NCBI GenBank assembly: GCA_029821215.1 | Contig: JALGTV010000147.1 | Coordinates: 1-8,490, forward strand | DNA from: Candidatus Zipacnadia bacterium | GTDB taxonomy: Bacteria; Armatimonadota; Zipacnadia; Zipacnadales; Zipacnadaceae | Length of the DNA: 8,490 nt | Direction: 5' to 3' | Notes under the pieces: model-generated | What the model was told of the DNA's origin: nothing | The model's input: the letters and a program-made list of their open reading frames with translations, nothing else | Database searches by the model: none | Part shown: one piece after another, positions 1 to 5,668 of the stretch | How the letters are laid out: each line of letters starts with the position of its first letter | Numbering within the stretch: the stretch's first letter is position 1 | Made by a program: the position numbers and the translations under genes

Positions 1-1037
1 TCAATGCGGGTTACCGCCTCGGCCAGCAGGCGGGCAGCATTGTCTAAATCGCTGAGAGCGACAACTTCAACGGCAGTGTGCATGTAGCGGTTGGGAATGC
101 TTATTAGGGCAGCAGCCACTCCTGCGCGGGAAACCTGAATGGCGTTAGCGTCTGTACCAGTAGCGCGGGCAGCGGGTTCGTGCTGATAAGGGATGTCGTT
201 GTCTTCAGCAGTATCCACAAGCAGCCGATGCAGGGCAGGATTGATGTTAGCGCCTCGGGCTATAGTTGGTCCGGCTCCGACCTTTATCTCGCCGGTGATA
301 GCCTTCTCAATGTCGGGATAGTCACTGGCGTGGGTGACATCTACCGCGATACCCACCTGAGGCTCTATACCAAAGGAACTGGTCCGCGCTCCCCGTAGGC
401 CTAACTCCTCTTGCACGGTGGAGACACAATATACTGCACAGTTCAGGGGACGGTCACCTATTAGGCGCAGTGCCTCCATCACCACGAAAACCCCCACCCG
501 ATCATCAAAGGCAGGAGCAGTTACCAAGTCACCGAGGAGCTGATGCATCCCCAACTCGAAAGTGATGGGATCGCCGACTTGCACCGTTTTCTGAGCCTGC
601 TCTTTATCCTCAGCGCCGATGTCTATCCACAGTTTATGAATCTTTACTTCAGCCTTTTTTCGCTCATCAGGCTCAAGAAGATGAATAGGTTTGCGGCCAA
701 CCACTCCGATGACCGGACCATCAGCAGTATGAATGTAGACCCGGCTGCCCGGCAGCAAAGGGACATCAATCCCGCCGATAGCCGCGAAGTGCAGATACCC
801 CTCGTCAGTGATGTGCTGGACCATCAGGCCAATCTGGTCGCAGTGGCCGGCCAGCATCACCCGAGGGGTAGCGTCGGGGTTCTTCGCCGCTATGACATTG
901 CCGTGGACATCGGTGCGGATTTCATCGGCCCACGGCTCAGCATAGCTGCGTACTACCTGTTGAACAGACTGCTCAAAGCCTGATGGGGACGGGGCCTGGA
1001 GCAGTGATTGGAGGAAACTCAGTGATTCGGGTCGCAT
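1..1037 (-). CDS. M42 family metallo-aminopeptidase (glutamyl aminopeptidase/endoglucanase M type), C-terminus cut by window edge
   Basis: Cytoplasmic di-metal aminopeptidase of the TET/M42 family, which trims residues from peptides as large oligomers. The frame is open from ATG at 1037 to the window edge: 345 residues, close to the usual 340-360, so only a few C-terminal residues are missing. The expected ligands are visible: H65 and D67 in AGHCDQIG, bridging D178 in AFDDR, base E210 and ligand E211 in VQEELGLRG, D233 in AVDVTHA, and H320 in RYMHTAVEVV. The AGATGTD-like segment near 290-297 also fits. The start has AGAGG ten bases upstream. An in-frame ATG eight codons earlier lacks a ribosome site of its own and abuts a palindrome, so 1037 is preferred. 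No good promoter was seen in the 101 bases to the PEP-CTERM gene, so co-transcription with it is possible. Peptide specificity cannot be read. The old name endoglucanase for this family is probably misleading. Confidence 0.93.
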   Translation of the reverse strand, partial: MRPESLSFLQSLLQAPSPSGFEQSVQQVVRSYAEPWADEIRTDVHGNVIAAKNPDATPRVMLAGHCDQIGLMVQHITDEGYLHFAAIGGIDVPLLPGSRVYIHTADGPVIGVVGRKPIHLLEPDERKKAEVKIHKLWIDIGAEDKEQAQKTVQVGDPITFELGMHQLLGDLVTAPAFDDRVGVFVVMEALRLIGDRPLNCAVYCVSTVQEELGLRGARTSSFGIEPQVGIAVDVTHASDYPDIEKAITGEIKVGAGPTIARGANINPALHRLLVDTAEDNDIPYQHEPAARATGTDANAIQVSRAGVAAALISIPNRYMHTAVEVVALSDLDNAARLLAEAVTRI

Positions 1038-1115
1038 TGGAATATCGCCTCTATTCAGCATACTGCTCGAAGCTTAAATGGGAAAGCGCTTCGAGCAGTA
1101 ATTAAAGTGAACTAA
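993..1115 (-). repeat. Direct repeat A, original copy (M42 gene head and leader)
   Basis: A 123-base segment covering the first 15 codons of the M42 peptidase gene, its ribosome site and its upstream palindrome. It recurs without gaps at 2032-2154 with six mismatches that I count by eye. Because this copy is continuous with the intact gene it is the parent. The repeat contains coding sequence and has no terminal inverted repeats, so it is not a typical miniature transposon. Confidence 0.93.
1061..1100. promoter_or_regulatory. Perfect 13-bp inverted repeat in M42 leader
   Basis: The arms tactgctcgaagc (1061-1073) and gcttcgagcagta (1088-1100) are exact reverse complements around a 14-base loop. 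They lie between the PEP-CTERM stop and the M42 start, about 24 bases before the M42 ATG. In the minus-strand transcript the hairpin is not followed by a U-run, so a simple intrinsic terminator is unlikely. It could be an operator, an mRNA-stabilising or processing hairpin, or an attenuating stem near the ribosome site. The same element in the second repeat copy (2100-2139) has one arm mismatch. Confidence 0.7.
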
Positions 1116-1138
1116 GTCATTCAGTTGGGAGCTGTGGA

Positions 1139-1804
1139 TTAGGCTGCCGTTCGGCGACGGCGCCAGGCGCCTAAGCCAAGCAGTCCGAGTCCAAACAGAG
1201 TCATTGTGGCTGGCTCGGGGGTGAAGCCGCGCTGGTCGCAGTCGTCGGGGCAGAAGTCGTCGTCCCCAGTGCCACCGTTGTCCAGATAGGCACCCCATTC
1301 AAACTTGCTGGGATAACCGACATCAGCAGCGGCCACTGCCCACTCGACAAACTTGCCTCCATAGTCTACATCTACATAGACAGGGCTGGTGTTCTCAAGC
1401 CAATCAGAGCCGTTCCAATACCACAATTCCGGGGCCGGAGTGGTTCGGGCCAAATCCCATTGGAGATAGTATTCTATGCCGTCAACCTGGCAAGTTGTTC
1501 CCCCGGTGCCGCCGTCAGCGTCGGCATTGATCAGGATACGAGTGAAATTATCGGCGGTATAAGCAGCCAAGGTGTCATAGGTGTAATAGGCAAAGCAGAG
1601 ATTCTCGTTGACGTCATCCCACTCGAAGTAGTTCAGGTCGATGTCATAGTCTTGTGCGATGCCTTCGTCGGGGTCATCGTTGACAGTATCGGGGCTGGTC
1701 CAATCGCTGTCCGAACCGTTAATGGTAATGACGTCCGCGTAGGCGAAACTGACGAGCAACAGCAAAGAGAAAATGGCCGTCATAACTAATAACGCTTTTT
1801 TCAT
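1139..1804 (-). CDS. Secreted PEP-CTERM protein (exosortase substrate)
   Basis: A 221-residue exported protein of unknown function. Residues 1-23 form a signal peptide (MKK, a hydrophobic stretch, likely cut after AYA). The C-terminus is a classic PEP-CTERM sorting signal: P-E-P at 196-198, a glycine/leucine-rich membrane segment at about 201-214, then RRRR. Such proteins are sorted and cut by exosortase in organisms with exopolysaccharide clusters. The mature part is rich in aspartate, aromatic residues and glycine. It opens with a DSDW motif and alternating beta-like segments, reminiscent of DOMON-like or carbohydrate-binding sandwiches, though I cannot assign a family. C-terminal acidic runs (GDDDFCPDDCD) could bind calcium, and two cysteines there may pair. 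ATG at 1804 is chosen because GGAGG lies seven bases upstream; a GTG at 1819 would place that site inside the gene. Its promoter is at 1869-1897. No exosortase gene is in the window. Confidence 0.88.
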   Translation of the reverse strand: MKKALLVMTAIFSLLLLVSFAYADVITINGSDSDWTSPDTVNDDPDEGIAQDYDIDLNYFEWDDVNENLCFAYYTYDTLAAYTADNFTRILINADADGGTGGTTCQVDGIEYYLQWDLARTTPAPELWYWNGSDWLENTSPVYVDVDYGGKFVEWAVAAADVGYPSKFEWGAYLDNGGTGDDDFCPDDCDQRGFTPEPATMTLFGLGLLGLGAWRRRRTAA

Positions 1805-1868
1805 TTCTTTACCTCCCACACAGGATAGTCACGCTGCCCGGTTCTTAGATGACTATTATCTATATTTT

Positions 1869-1897
1869 ATTATAGTAGATACGCCACAATAAGTCAA
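1869..1897 (-). promoter_or_regulatory. Sigma70-like promoter of the PEP-CTERM gene (inside repeat B)
   Basis: On the minus strand, TTGACT (1892-1897) and TATAAT (1869-1874) are separated by exactly 17 bases, a near-consensus housekeeping promoter. Transcription would begin near 1862, giving a leader of about 58 bases before the ATG at 1804. The homology with the sister promoter at 4195-4223 ends inside the -10 hexamer. Confidence 0.85.
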
Positions 1898-2007
1898 GAC
1901 CCTTTTACAAAAAGTTTCCTATGGTCAATATTATACTTCTCCGCAGCTACGGATTCACCGTGAGAAGCTGGCGGAAGCTGGCGGACCTGCCAGGATTATT
2001 ATTAGAT
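1870..2007 (-). repeat. Direct repeat B, derived copy (synthase gene tail plus promoter)
   Basis: Positions 1870-1973 match 4196-4299 without gaps, with two mismatches. After a 10-base insertion the match continues, more diverged, to about 2007. The insertion is itself a tandem copy of gaagctggcg (1964-1973 and 1974-1983). This copy is detached from the synthase gene and is therefore the derived one. It still carries the promoter at 1869-1897. Confidence 0.92.
1947..2007 (-). pseudogene. Remnant of the 3' end of the synthase gene
   Basis: Inside repeat B, the last codons of the homocitrate/Re-citrate synthase-like gene are preserved (…RQLLTVNP and TAG at 1947-1949). Upstream codons are disturbed by the 10-base tandem duplication and by substitutions, and the homology then stops. 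It has no start and is only a fragment of roughly 20 codons. Confidence 0.8.
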
Positions 2008-2076
2008 AGCACAGAGGGCTGGATGAACTAAGGCCTCGAGCAGTGATTGGAGGAAACTCAGTGATTCAGGTCGCAT
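2002..2076 (-). other. 24-codon chimeric mini-ORF across the duplication junction
   Basis: The truncated copy of the M42 gene head (ATG at 2076, 15 codons nearly identical to the parent, with Q14 changed to E) keeps the parent ribosome site AGAGG. It reads through the junction for nine new codons and ends at three consecutive TAA codons, of which the first is at 2002-2004. It is most likely a by-product of the rearrangement; whether it is translated is unknown. Confidence 0.45.
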
Positions 2077-2154
2077 TGGAATATCGCCTCTATTCAGCAT
2101 ACTGCCCGAAGCTTAAGTGGGGAAGCGCTTCGAGCAGTAATTAAAGCGAACTAA
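2032..2154 (-). repeat. Direct repeat A, derived copy (M42 head and leader)
   Basis: Matches 993-1115 along its whole length of 123 bases with six mismatches and no gaps. It holds only the first 15 codons of the peptidase, the ribosome site and the palindrome, now with one arm mismatch (2100-2112 against 2127-2139). The homology ends abruptly at 2032, next to the 24-base junction segment (2008-2031) that separates it from repeat B. Confidence 0.93.
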
Positions 2155-2193
2155 ACGCGTTTTGGCCGACCTCACCGGCCCCGGATGCATCAA

Positions 2194-2703
2194 TCATATC
2201 TGGATGACCTGCCCGGGCAACTCCCCGGCTGTCTTCCGGCGGCGAGCCATCCGTATGTTCTGGGATGGGGAGGAGAATCCTAGTATCCAGTGCGGATAGT
2301 GGCCGGTCAGGGCGACGATAACCTTGAAGTTGGCATACTCGACCTCATGGAACATCGAGAGCAGCAAGTTGATGAGCAGACCCTCGTAGATATAGACGCT
2401 GCCCGGCGACTGCTTGGCCGTCGGCCAGGAGCTGTCATCACCGCGACGATAGTCCCTCAGCCCACCAGCCATGGGTGCTCCAATGCAGCGCTGGCGGGAC
2501 AACGCCACCGTACTTTTGGGCTGCCCGCACACACAGACCGTGAGCTTTCATCTCGTCCTGACCGAAGGGCACCGTGGCGTTCCAGCGTCCCCAAGGGCAT
2601 ATAGCAGACTGGACACTGCGCCACCGCTGTCTCGAACTCTTTAGGAAACAAGTACTCCCAGCAAACTTCGCGTGTGCTATCAGAGATTTTTCTTCGCCTT
2701 CAT
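2194..2703 (-). pseudogene. Creatininase-family amidohydrolase, frameshifted pseudogene
   Basis: Three reading frames in sequence spell a creatininase-like protein. From 2703 a start (MKAKK) is broken by an apparent extra base in an A5 run (2687-2691). The second frame gives WEYLFPKEFETAV, CYMPLGTLERHGA. Near 2570 the frame changes to PFGQDEMKAHGLCVRAAQKYGG, ALHWSTHG, which suggests loss of about eight bases that would encode the HL of HGxHLP. Near 2440-2465 it changes again to PGSVYIYEGLLINLLLSMF, VIVALTGHYP. The E, H, D and later H of these motifs correspond to the family's metal ligands. After GHYP (about 2290) the family resemblance fades. Functional members are about 240-280 residues; this one cannot be made intact. 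It lies just downstream of the GH4 gene. Sequencing error would have to hit at least three sites to explain it. Confidence 0.78.
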
Positions 2704-2716
2704 TCAAGTTCTTTGT

Positions 2717-2745
2717 GGGCAAAACTTGCGTAGCAAGTTTCGCCC
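2717..2745. other. Strong hairpin downstream of GH4 gene
   Basis: A 13-base stem with a 3-base loop: gggcaaaacttgc, gta, gcaagtttcgccc, with one mismatch that can wobble-pair in one strand. It starts 45 bases past the GH4 stop and sits at the head of the creatininase pseudogene. On the minus strand no U-run follows it. On the plus strand seven T lie six bases after it, but no plus-strand gene needs terminating. It may be a transcript 3'-end or processing structure, or a dispersed palindromic repeat. Confidence 0.55.
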
Positions 2746-2750
2746 CTGCA

Positions 2751-2767
2751 TTTTTTTGGGGGGGGGG
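2751..2767. repeat. Homopolymer pair T7-G10
   Basis: Seven T (2751-2757) followed directly by ten G (2758-2767), in the 3' untranslated stretch 23 bases beyond the GH4 stop. Such a tract is prone to slippage in replication and in sequencing. It lies outside any intact gene, so no phase variation of a protein is implied. Confidence 0.85.
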
Positions 2768-2789
2768 TGTTAGTCCCTACATTAGGCTC

Positions 2790-4151
2790 TTAATCGAACT
2801 GCGGCAGCAGGTTTTTGGAGTTGGCCAGTAGTTCGTCTAACATTGCTTCGGCTTTCTCCGGCAAGATAGCCATCTCGTCGAGGAGCAGTGCCTGAAGAGC
2901 CAGATTGCGGTCACCAGTCACGCCGGCATCAACTACTAACTCCTGCCAGGCTATTCTTTTCTCAAGAATTCCCTTCAGCGTCAGCGGCGGCCCCATGCCT
3001 GTGCAGATGCCGCGAACGCCACAGGAGTCGGTTACACCCTCAACCTCTAGTACTGCGTACTCCGGAAGATTGAGTACAGCGCCATTATTGGGAATATTAA
3101 CGATGTGAACCTGCCGCCGGCCAGTAGCAATGGCCTCGATGAGGCTGGCAATACCTTCACCAATAAAGGGACTTGAAACGTTCTCGGGTAAAGTGACTTC
3201 TTCAAGCGTTTTTGCGTATTTGATCAGTTCCGCTTCTCGTCGAGCTTGCTGTTCTACCTCGGAGAGCTTCAGACCAGTTTCCAGCTCTTCAAGTGAACGC
3301 CGCATACTGAGGCCGTAGGGGATGCTAGTGGCGGCAGATACCTGCGCGAGAAAGGGGTAGAACTCGAGAGCGTGATCGTCTTGGGGATAGACTATCTGGT
3401 ATTGGTAGATTTCCGAGAGCTTTGAACTAAAGACCTCCCCCTCAGGAGGTGTGCGGGTGGCCATTCTGCGGCGCAATTCGGGATAGACATCCTGGCCGAG
3501 GTGGCGGACGCGCATGAACCAGTAATAGTGATTGGTGCCAATCCAGATTGTATTCAACTCCTCAACAGGCACCTCTAAAATACTGGCTATATTACTAAGG
3601 CCCTCCTGTACTCCATGGCAGATGCCTATTATGTGCTTGATCCCGGTATACTTAATCATCGCCCGGCACAGAATCGCCATGGGGTTGGAGTGATTGAGGA
3701 ACACGACCTCTGGGCAGCGTTTTTCCATCTCGCGGCAGATATTCAGGTAGATGGGGATACTCCGCAGGCCCATCATCATGCCGGCTGGTCCCCCGGTGTC
3801 ACCGACGATCTGGAAAATGCCATAGCGGGCGGGAATCAGTAGGTCCCCACGGTGGACCGAGGTACCATATATATCTCTGCCAGATTTGCCCATTCCGCCG
3901 ATGGACGAGATAGCGAAGTCCGCGCCGTCCACAGCTTCGGCCAGCTCGGTGCAGGCCCGCACTCGGAATCCCGTCCCCGCTTCTTCAGCCAGTCGCCTAG
4001 CCAACCGCGCCATCAGTTCGGCCTTTTCCTGGTCAATATCGTAGAGAGTAATCTCGCTTCCCGCTAGGCCCTCAGCGACGACCAGGTCCCCAAGCACCTG
4101 GCAGAAATATGTGCTACCTCCCCCAAGGCACACGATCTTCTTACGAGCCAT
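2790..4151 (-). CDS. Glycoside hydrolase family 4 (alpha-galactosidase/alpha-glucosidase type, NAD and metal dependent)
   Basis: A cytoplasmic glycosidase that works by transient NAD+ oxidation at C3 and needs a divalent metal. The 453 residues match the family length of 430-480. Residues 5-13 (KIVCLGGGS) are the Rossmann dinucleotide loop and ITLYDID (34-40) follows as its second strand. Residues 117-135 (VGDTGGPAGMMMGLRSIP) resemble the MelA/AglA substrate-binding region, and NHSNP (153-157) is the family NxxNP motif. C178 in GICHG and H208 in GTNH are the expected metal ligands. The conserved late segment IPNNGAVLNLPEYAVLEV (353-370) is present. ATG at 4151 has AGGA about eight bases upstream. 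It is transcribed from the promoter at 4195-4223, with a short leader. The sugar and its anomeric form cannot be decided, although the DTxGP form leans towards alpha-galactosidase or a related group. No transporter or phosphotransferase gene is adjacent. Confidence 0.92.
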   Translation of the reverse strand: MARKKIVCLGGGSTYFCQVLGDLVVAEGLAGSEITLYDIDQEKAELMARLARRLAEEAGTGFRVRACTELAEAVDGADFAISSIGGMGKSGRDIYGTSVHRGDLLIPARYGIFQIVGDTGGPAGMMMGLRSIPIYLNICREMEKRCPEVVFLNHSNPMAILCRAMIKYTGIKHIIGICHGVQEGLSNIASILEVPVEELNTIWIGTNHYYWFMRVRHLGQDVYPELRRRMATRTPPEGEVFSSKLSEIYQYQIVYPQDDHALEFYPFLAQVSAATSIPYGLSMRRSLEELETGLKLSEVEQQARREAELIKYAKTLEEVTLPENVSSPFIGEGIASLIEAIATGRRQVHIVNIPNNGAVLNLPEYAVLEVEGVTDSCGVRGICTGMGPPLTLKGILEKRIAWQELVVDAGVTGDRNLALQALLLDEMAILPEKAEAMLDELLANSKNLLPQFD

Positions 4152-4194
4152 TTTTAATCCTTTCCTTCTTGGAGACTGTTGAGAAAGTTACCTT

Positions 4195-4223
4195 CTTATA
4201 GTAGATACGCCACAATAGGTCAA
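4195..4223 (-). promoter_or_regulatory. Sigma70-like promoter of the GH4 gene (inside repeat B')
   Basis: TTGACC (4218-4223) and TATAAG (4195-4200) are separated by 17 bases on the minus strand. The spacer is identical to that of the PEP-CTERM promoter. The last -10 base is G here rather than T, so this copy should be somewhat weaker if all else is equal. Transcription would start near 4188, leaving a leader of about 37 bases. Confidence 0.78.
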
Positions 4224-4326
4224 GACCCTTTTAGAAAAAGTTTCCTATGGTCAATATTATACTTCTCCGCAGCTACGGATTCACCGTGAGAAGCTGGCGT
4301 ACCTGGTCAGGATAATGGTAGATGAG
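4196..4326 (-). repeat. Direct repeat B', parental copy (synthase tail plus promoter)
   Basis: This segment includes the last ~17 codons of the synthase gene, its stop (4273-4275) and the intergenic promoter. It matches 1870-2007 with two mismatches over the first 104 bases. Continuity with the intact synthase gene shows that it is the parent copy. Confidence 0.92.
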
Positions 4327-5493
4327 CCACAGCTCTTCTTCGGTCAGCAGTTGTACTAACTGGAGAGTTTCCCGGACGTGGTCTTTATCGCGGAAGGCCA
4401 AATCCATCTGACTGTATACGTGCTCCAGACCAGAGGCGCCACCCTGAGCACCAGTGGTAATAACGCGACCGGTGAGGGTCTGTTCGGGTTCGCCTCGTCC
4501 CAGGTCAGCGAAGTTATACAGTTCATAGTTGGACCTGTCCTTCAAAGCGCCATCAGCGTGAATGCCCGATTCGTGGGCAAAGGCATTGGCGCCGACGCCA
4601 GGCTGGTTAATAGGTATAGGCACTCCGAAAGCCCGACTGACATAGTTGGCAATCTGCCAGGCTTGGGTGAGGTCAATAGTCGGGGCGAGCAAACGGCTGG
4701 CGCCCCAATTGGCTGAATACTTGAGAGCCAGTATGCAGGAGACCAAATCAGCGTTACCTGCCCGCTCTCCGACCCCGTTGACAGTGGTATTTATGTAGGC
4801 GTCCTGGCCGGCTTCACAGCAGGCGATAGCTCCGGCGCAGGAATTAGCCACGGCCAAACCCAAATCATTGTGGCAGTGCATCTCTATGGGCATCTGCGTT
4901 TCTTGCGCGATTTTTCCCACTCGCTCGGCTATCCGGACTGGGTCATCGTATCCGAGGGTATCGCAGTAGCGGAACCGGTTGGCTCCGGCTTCCTTGCCGG
5001 CCTGAGCGAACTCAATCAGAAAGCTCAGATTGCTGCGGGAAGCGTCCTCGGCATTGGTACCCACAGTGATGGCTCCACCTTCCTTGGCAGTGGTTACTGC
5101 TTCCACCATCATGGTGATGATATCTTCCCGCGAGAACCGGCTACCGAACTTCCACTGGAGCATCTGCTCGGAGGTGGAAATGGAGACTTGGTAGTGCTGG
5201 AGATTGGTGTGAGCCAGGGATTGTTCTACATCACTGGCTACGGCGCGGGTCCAGCCACAAAGCTGAAGACGCTTAATCAGAGCGCCATTTTCTAAATCAT
5301 TGCCGGTCAGGGCAACATTGGCATTGATATAGTTGCGCTCATGGGGGATAAGAGGGAAGCCCATCTCCGATTGGTAGACCCCCATAGTGTCCAGCATCCA
5401 GTTTATGACCGTCTTTTGGAGCTTGGACAGGGAGATTCGGGATGTCTGCTCACCATCACGATTGGTCACATCTATAAAATATATTTGAGGCAC
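4273..5493 (-). CDS. DRE-TIM acyltransferase: homocitrate synthase / Re-citrate synthase-like (LeuA/NifV superfamily)
   Basis: Condenses acetyl-CoA with a 2-oxoacid in the cytoplasm; the oxoacid is not certain. The 406-residue TIM barrel carries NRDGEQ (11-16; R12 and metal ligand D13), HCHND (206-210; ligands H206 and H208), NGVGERAGN (239-247; ligand N247) and the late GIHADGALK (H312, probable catalytic histidine). The opening IDVTNRDGEQ with LSKLQKT, QSEMGFP and SISTSEQM, and the stretch TNAEDASRS, are typical of the homocitrate synthase-like group. From memory, this group includes Re-citrate synthases of anaerobes such as Dehalococcoides. It lacks the leucine-binding regulatory domain of full-length LeuA. 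The start is GTG at 5493, with AGGAG 11 bases upstream; the nearer ATG at 5503 is out of frame. The promoter is at 5634-5662. The decarboxylating dehydrogenase two genes upstream could follow it in a pathway after an aconitase-type step. Isopropylmalate or citramalate synthase remain possible. Confidence 0.85.
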   Translation of the reverse strand: MPQIYFIDVTNRDGEQTSRISLSKLQKTVINWMLDTMGVYQSEMGFPLIPHERNYINANVALTGNDLENGALIKRLQLCGWTRAVASDVEQSLAHTNLQHYQVSISTSEQMLQWKFGSRFSREDIITMMVEAVTTAKEGGAITVGTNAEDASRSNLSFLIEFAQAGKEAGANRFRYCDTLGYDDPVRIAERVGKIAQETQMPIEMHCHNDLGLAVANSCAGAIACCEAGQDAYINTTVNGVGERAGNADLVSCILALKYSANWGASRLLAPTIDLTQAWQIANYVSRAFGVPIPINQPGVGANAFAHESGIHADGALKDRSNYELYNFADLGRGEPEQTLTGRVITTGAQGGASGLEHVYSQMDLAFRDKDHVRETLQLVQLLTEEELWLIYHYPDQVRQLLTVNP

Positions 5494-5511
5494 TGTTTCG
5501 GCATCTCCTTT

Positions 5512-5529
5512 ATGTAATGGGTATTACAT
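5512..5529. promoter_or_regulatory. Inverted repeat just upstream of synthase ribosome site
   Basis: Perfect 7-base arms atgtaat and attacat around gggt, a few bases upstream of the AGGAG that serves the GTG start. An AT-rich dyad of this form is a plausible repressor operator. It lies about 100 bases downstream of the predicted transcription start, so an operator role there would be as a roadblock. A weak RNA hairpin near the ribosome site is the alternative. Confidence 0.4.
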
Positions 5530-5633
5530 CGACGTCAACGACCTGCCTATTCTCTTTGAAGTCTGTGCCGACTGGCGGCCAAGCACGGCTGTTGGGGAAG
5601 TGTCAGCGTTATAGTCGTGCTCTAAGTTACTAT

Positions 5634-5662
5634 ATTATACCGAAGCTGAGGGCATTTGGCAA
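5634..5662 (-). promoter_or_regulatory. Sigma70-like promoter of the synthase gene
   Basis: TTGCCA (5657-5662), a 17-base spacer and TATAAT (5634-5639) on the minus strand, immediately after the stop of the glycosyltransferase fusion at 5669. The start would be near 5627, giving a leader of about 130 bases. I see no clear T-box, leader peptide or riboswitch in it. Confidence 0.75.
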
Positions 5663-5668
5663 GAGGAC

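Noticed and set aside
543..983. Open frame of 146 codons on the plus strand
   Set aside because: It is antisense to the well-supported M42 peptidase, has no family-like motifs and no good ribosome site.
1460..1789. Plus-strand open frame of 109 codons opposite the PEP-CTERM gene
   Set aside because: The minus-strand gene has a signal peptide, sorting tail, ribosome site and promoter, which leaves this frame as its shadow.
993..2154. Repeats A and B as insertion sequences or miniature transposons
   Set aside because: They contain ends of neighbouring genes, lack terminal inverted repeats and target-site duplications, and no transposase is present. Segmental tandem duplication explains them better.
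2717..2757. Intrinsic terminator on the plus strand (hairpin then T7)
   Set aside because: The T-run is separated from the stem by several bases and no plus-strand gene lies upstream to be terminated.
4870..5295. Plus-strand open frame of 141 codons
   Set aside because: It lies wholly inside the synthase gene on the opposite strand; its composition mirrors that gene's codons and no independent motif is visible.
5530..5633. Riboswitch, T-box or attenuator in the synthase leader
   Set aside because: No T-box core sequence, no codon-biased leader peptide and no terminator-like pair of stems could be recognised by eye.
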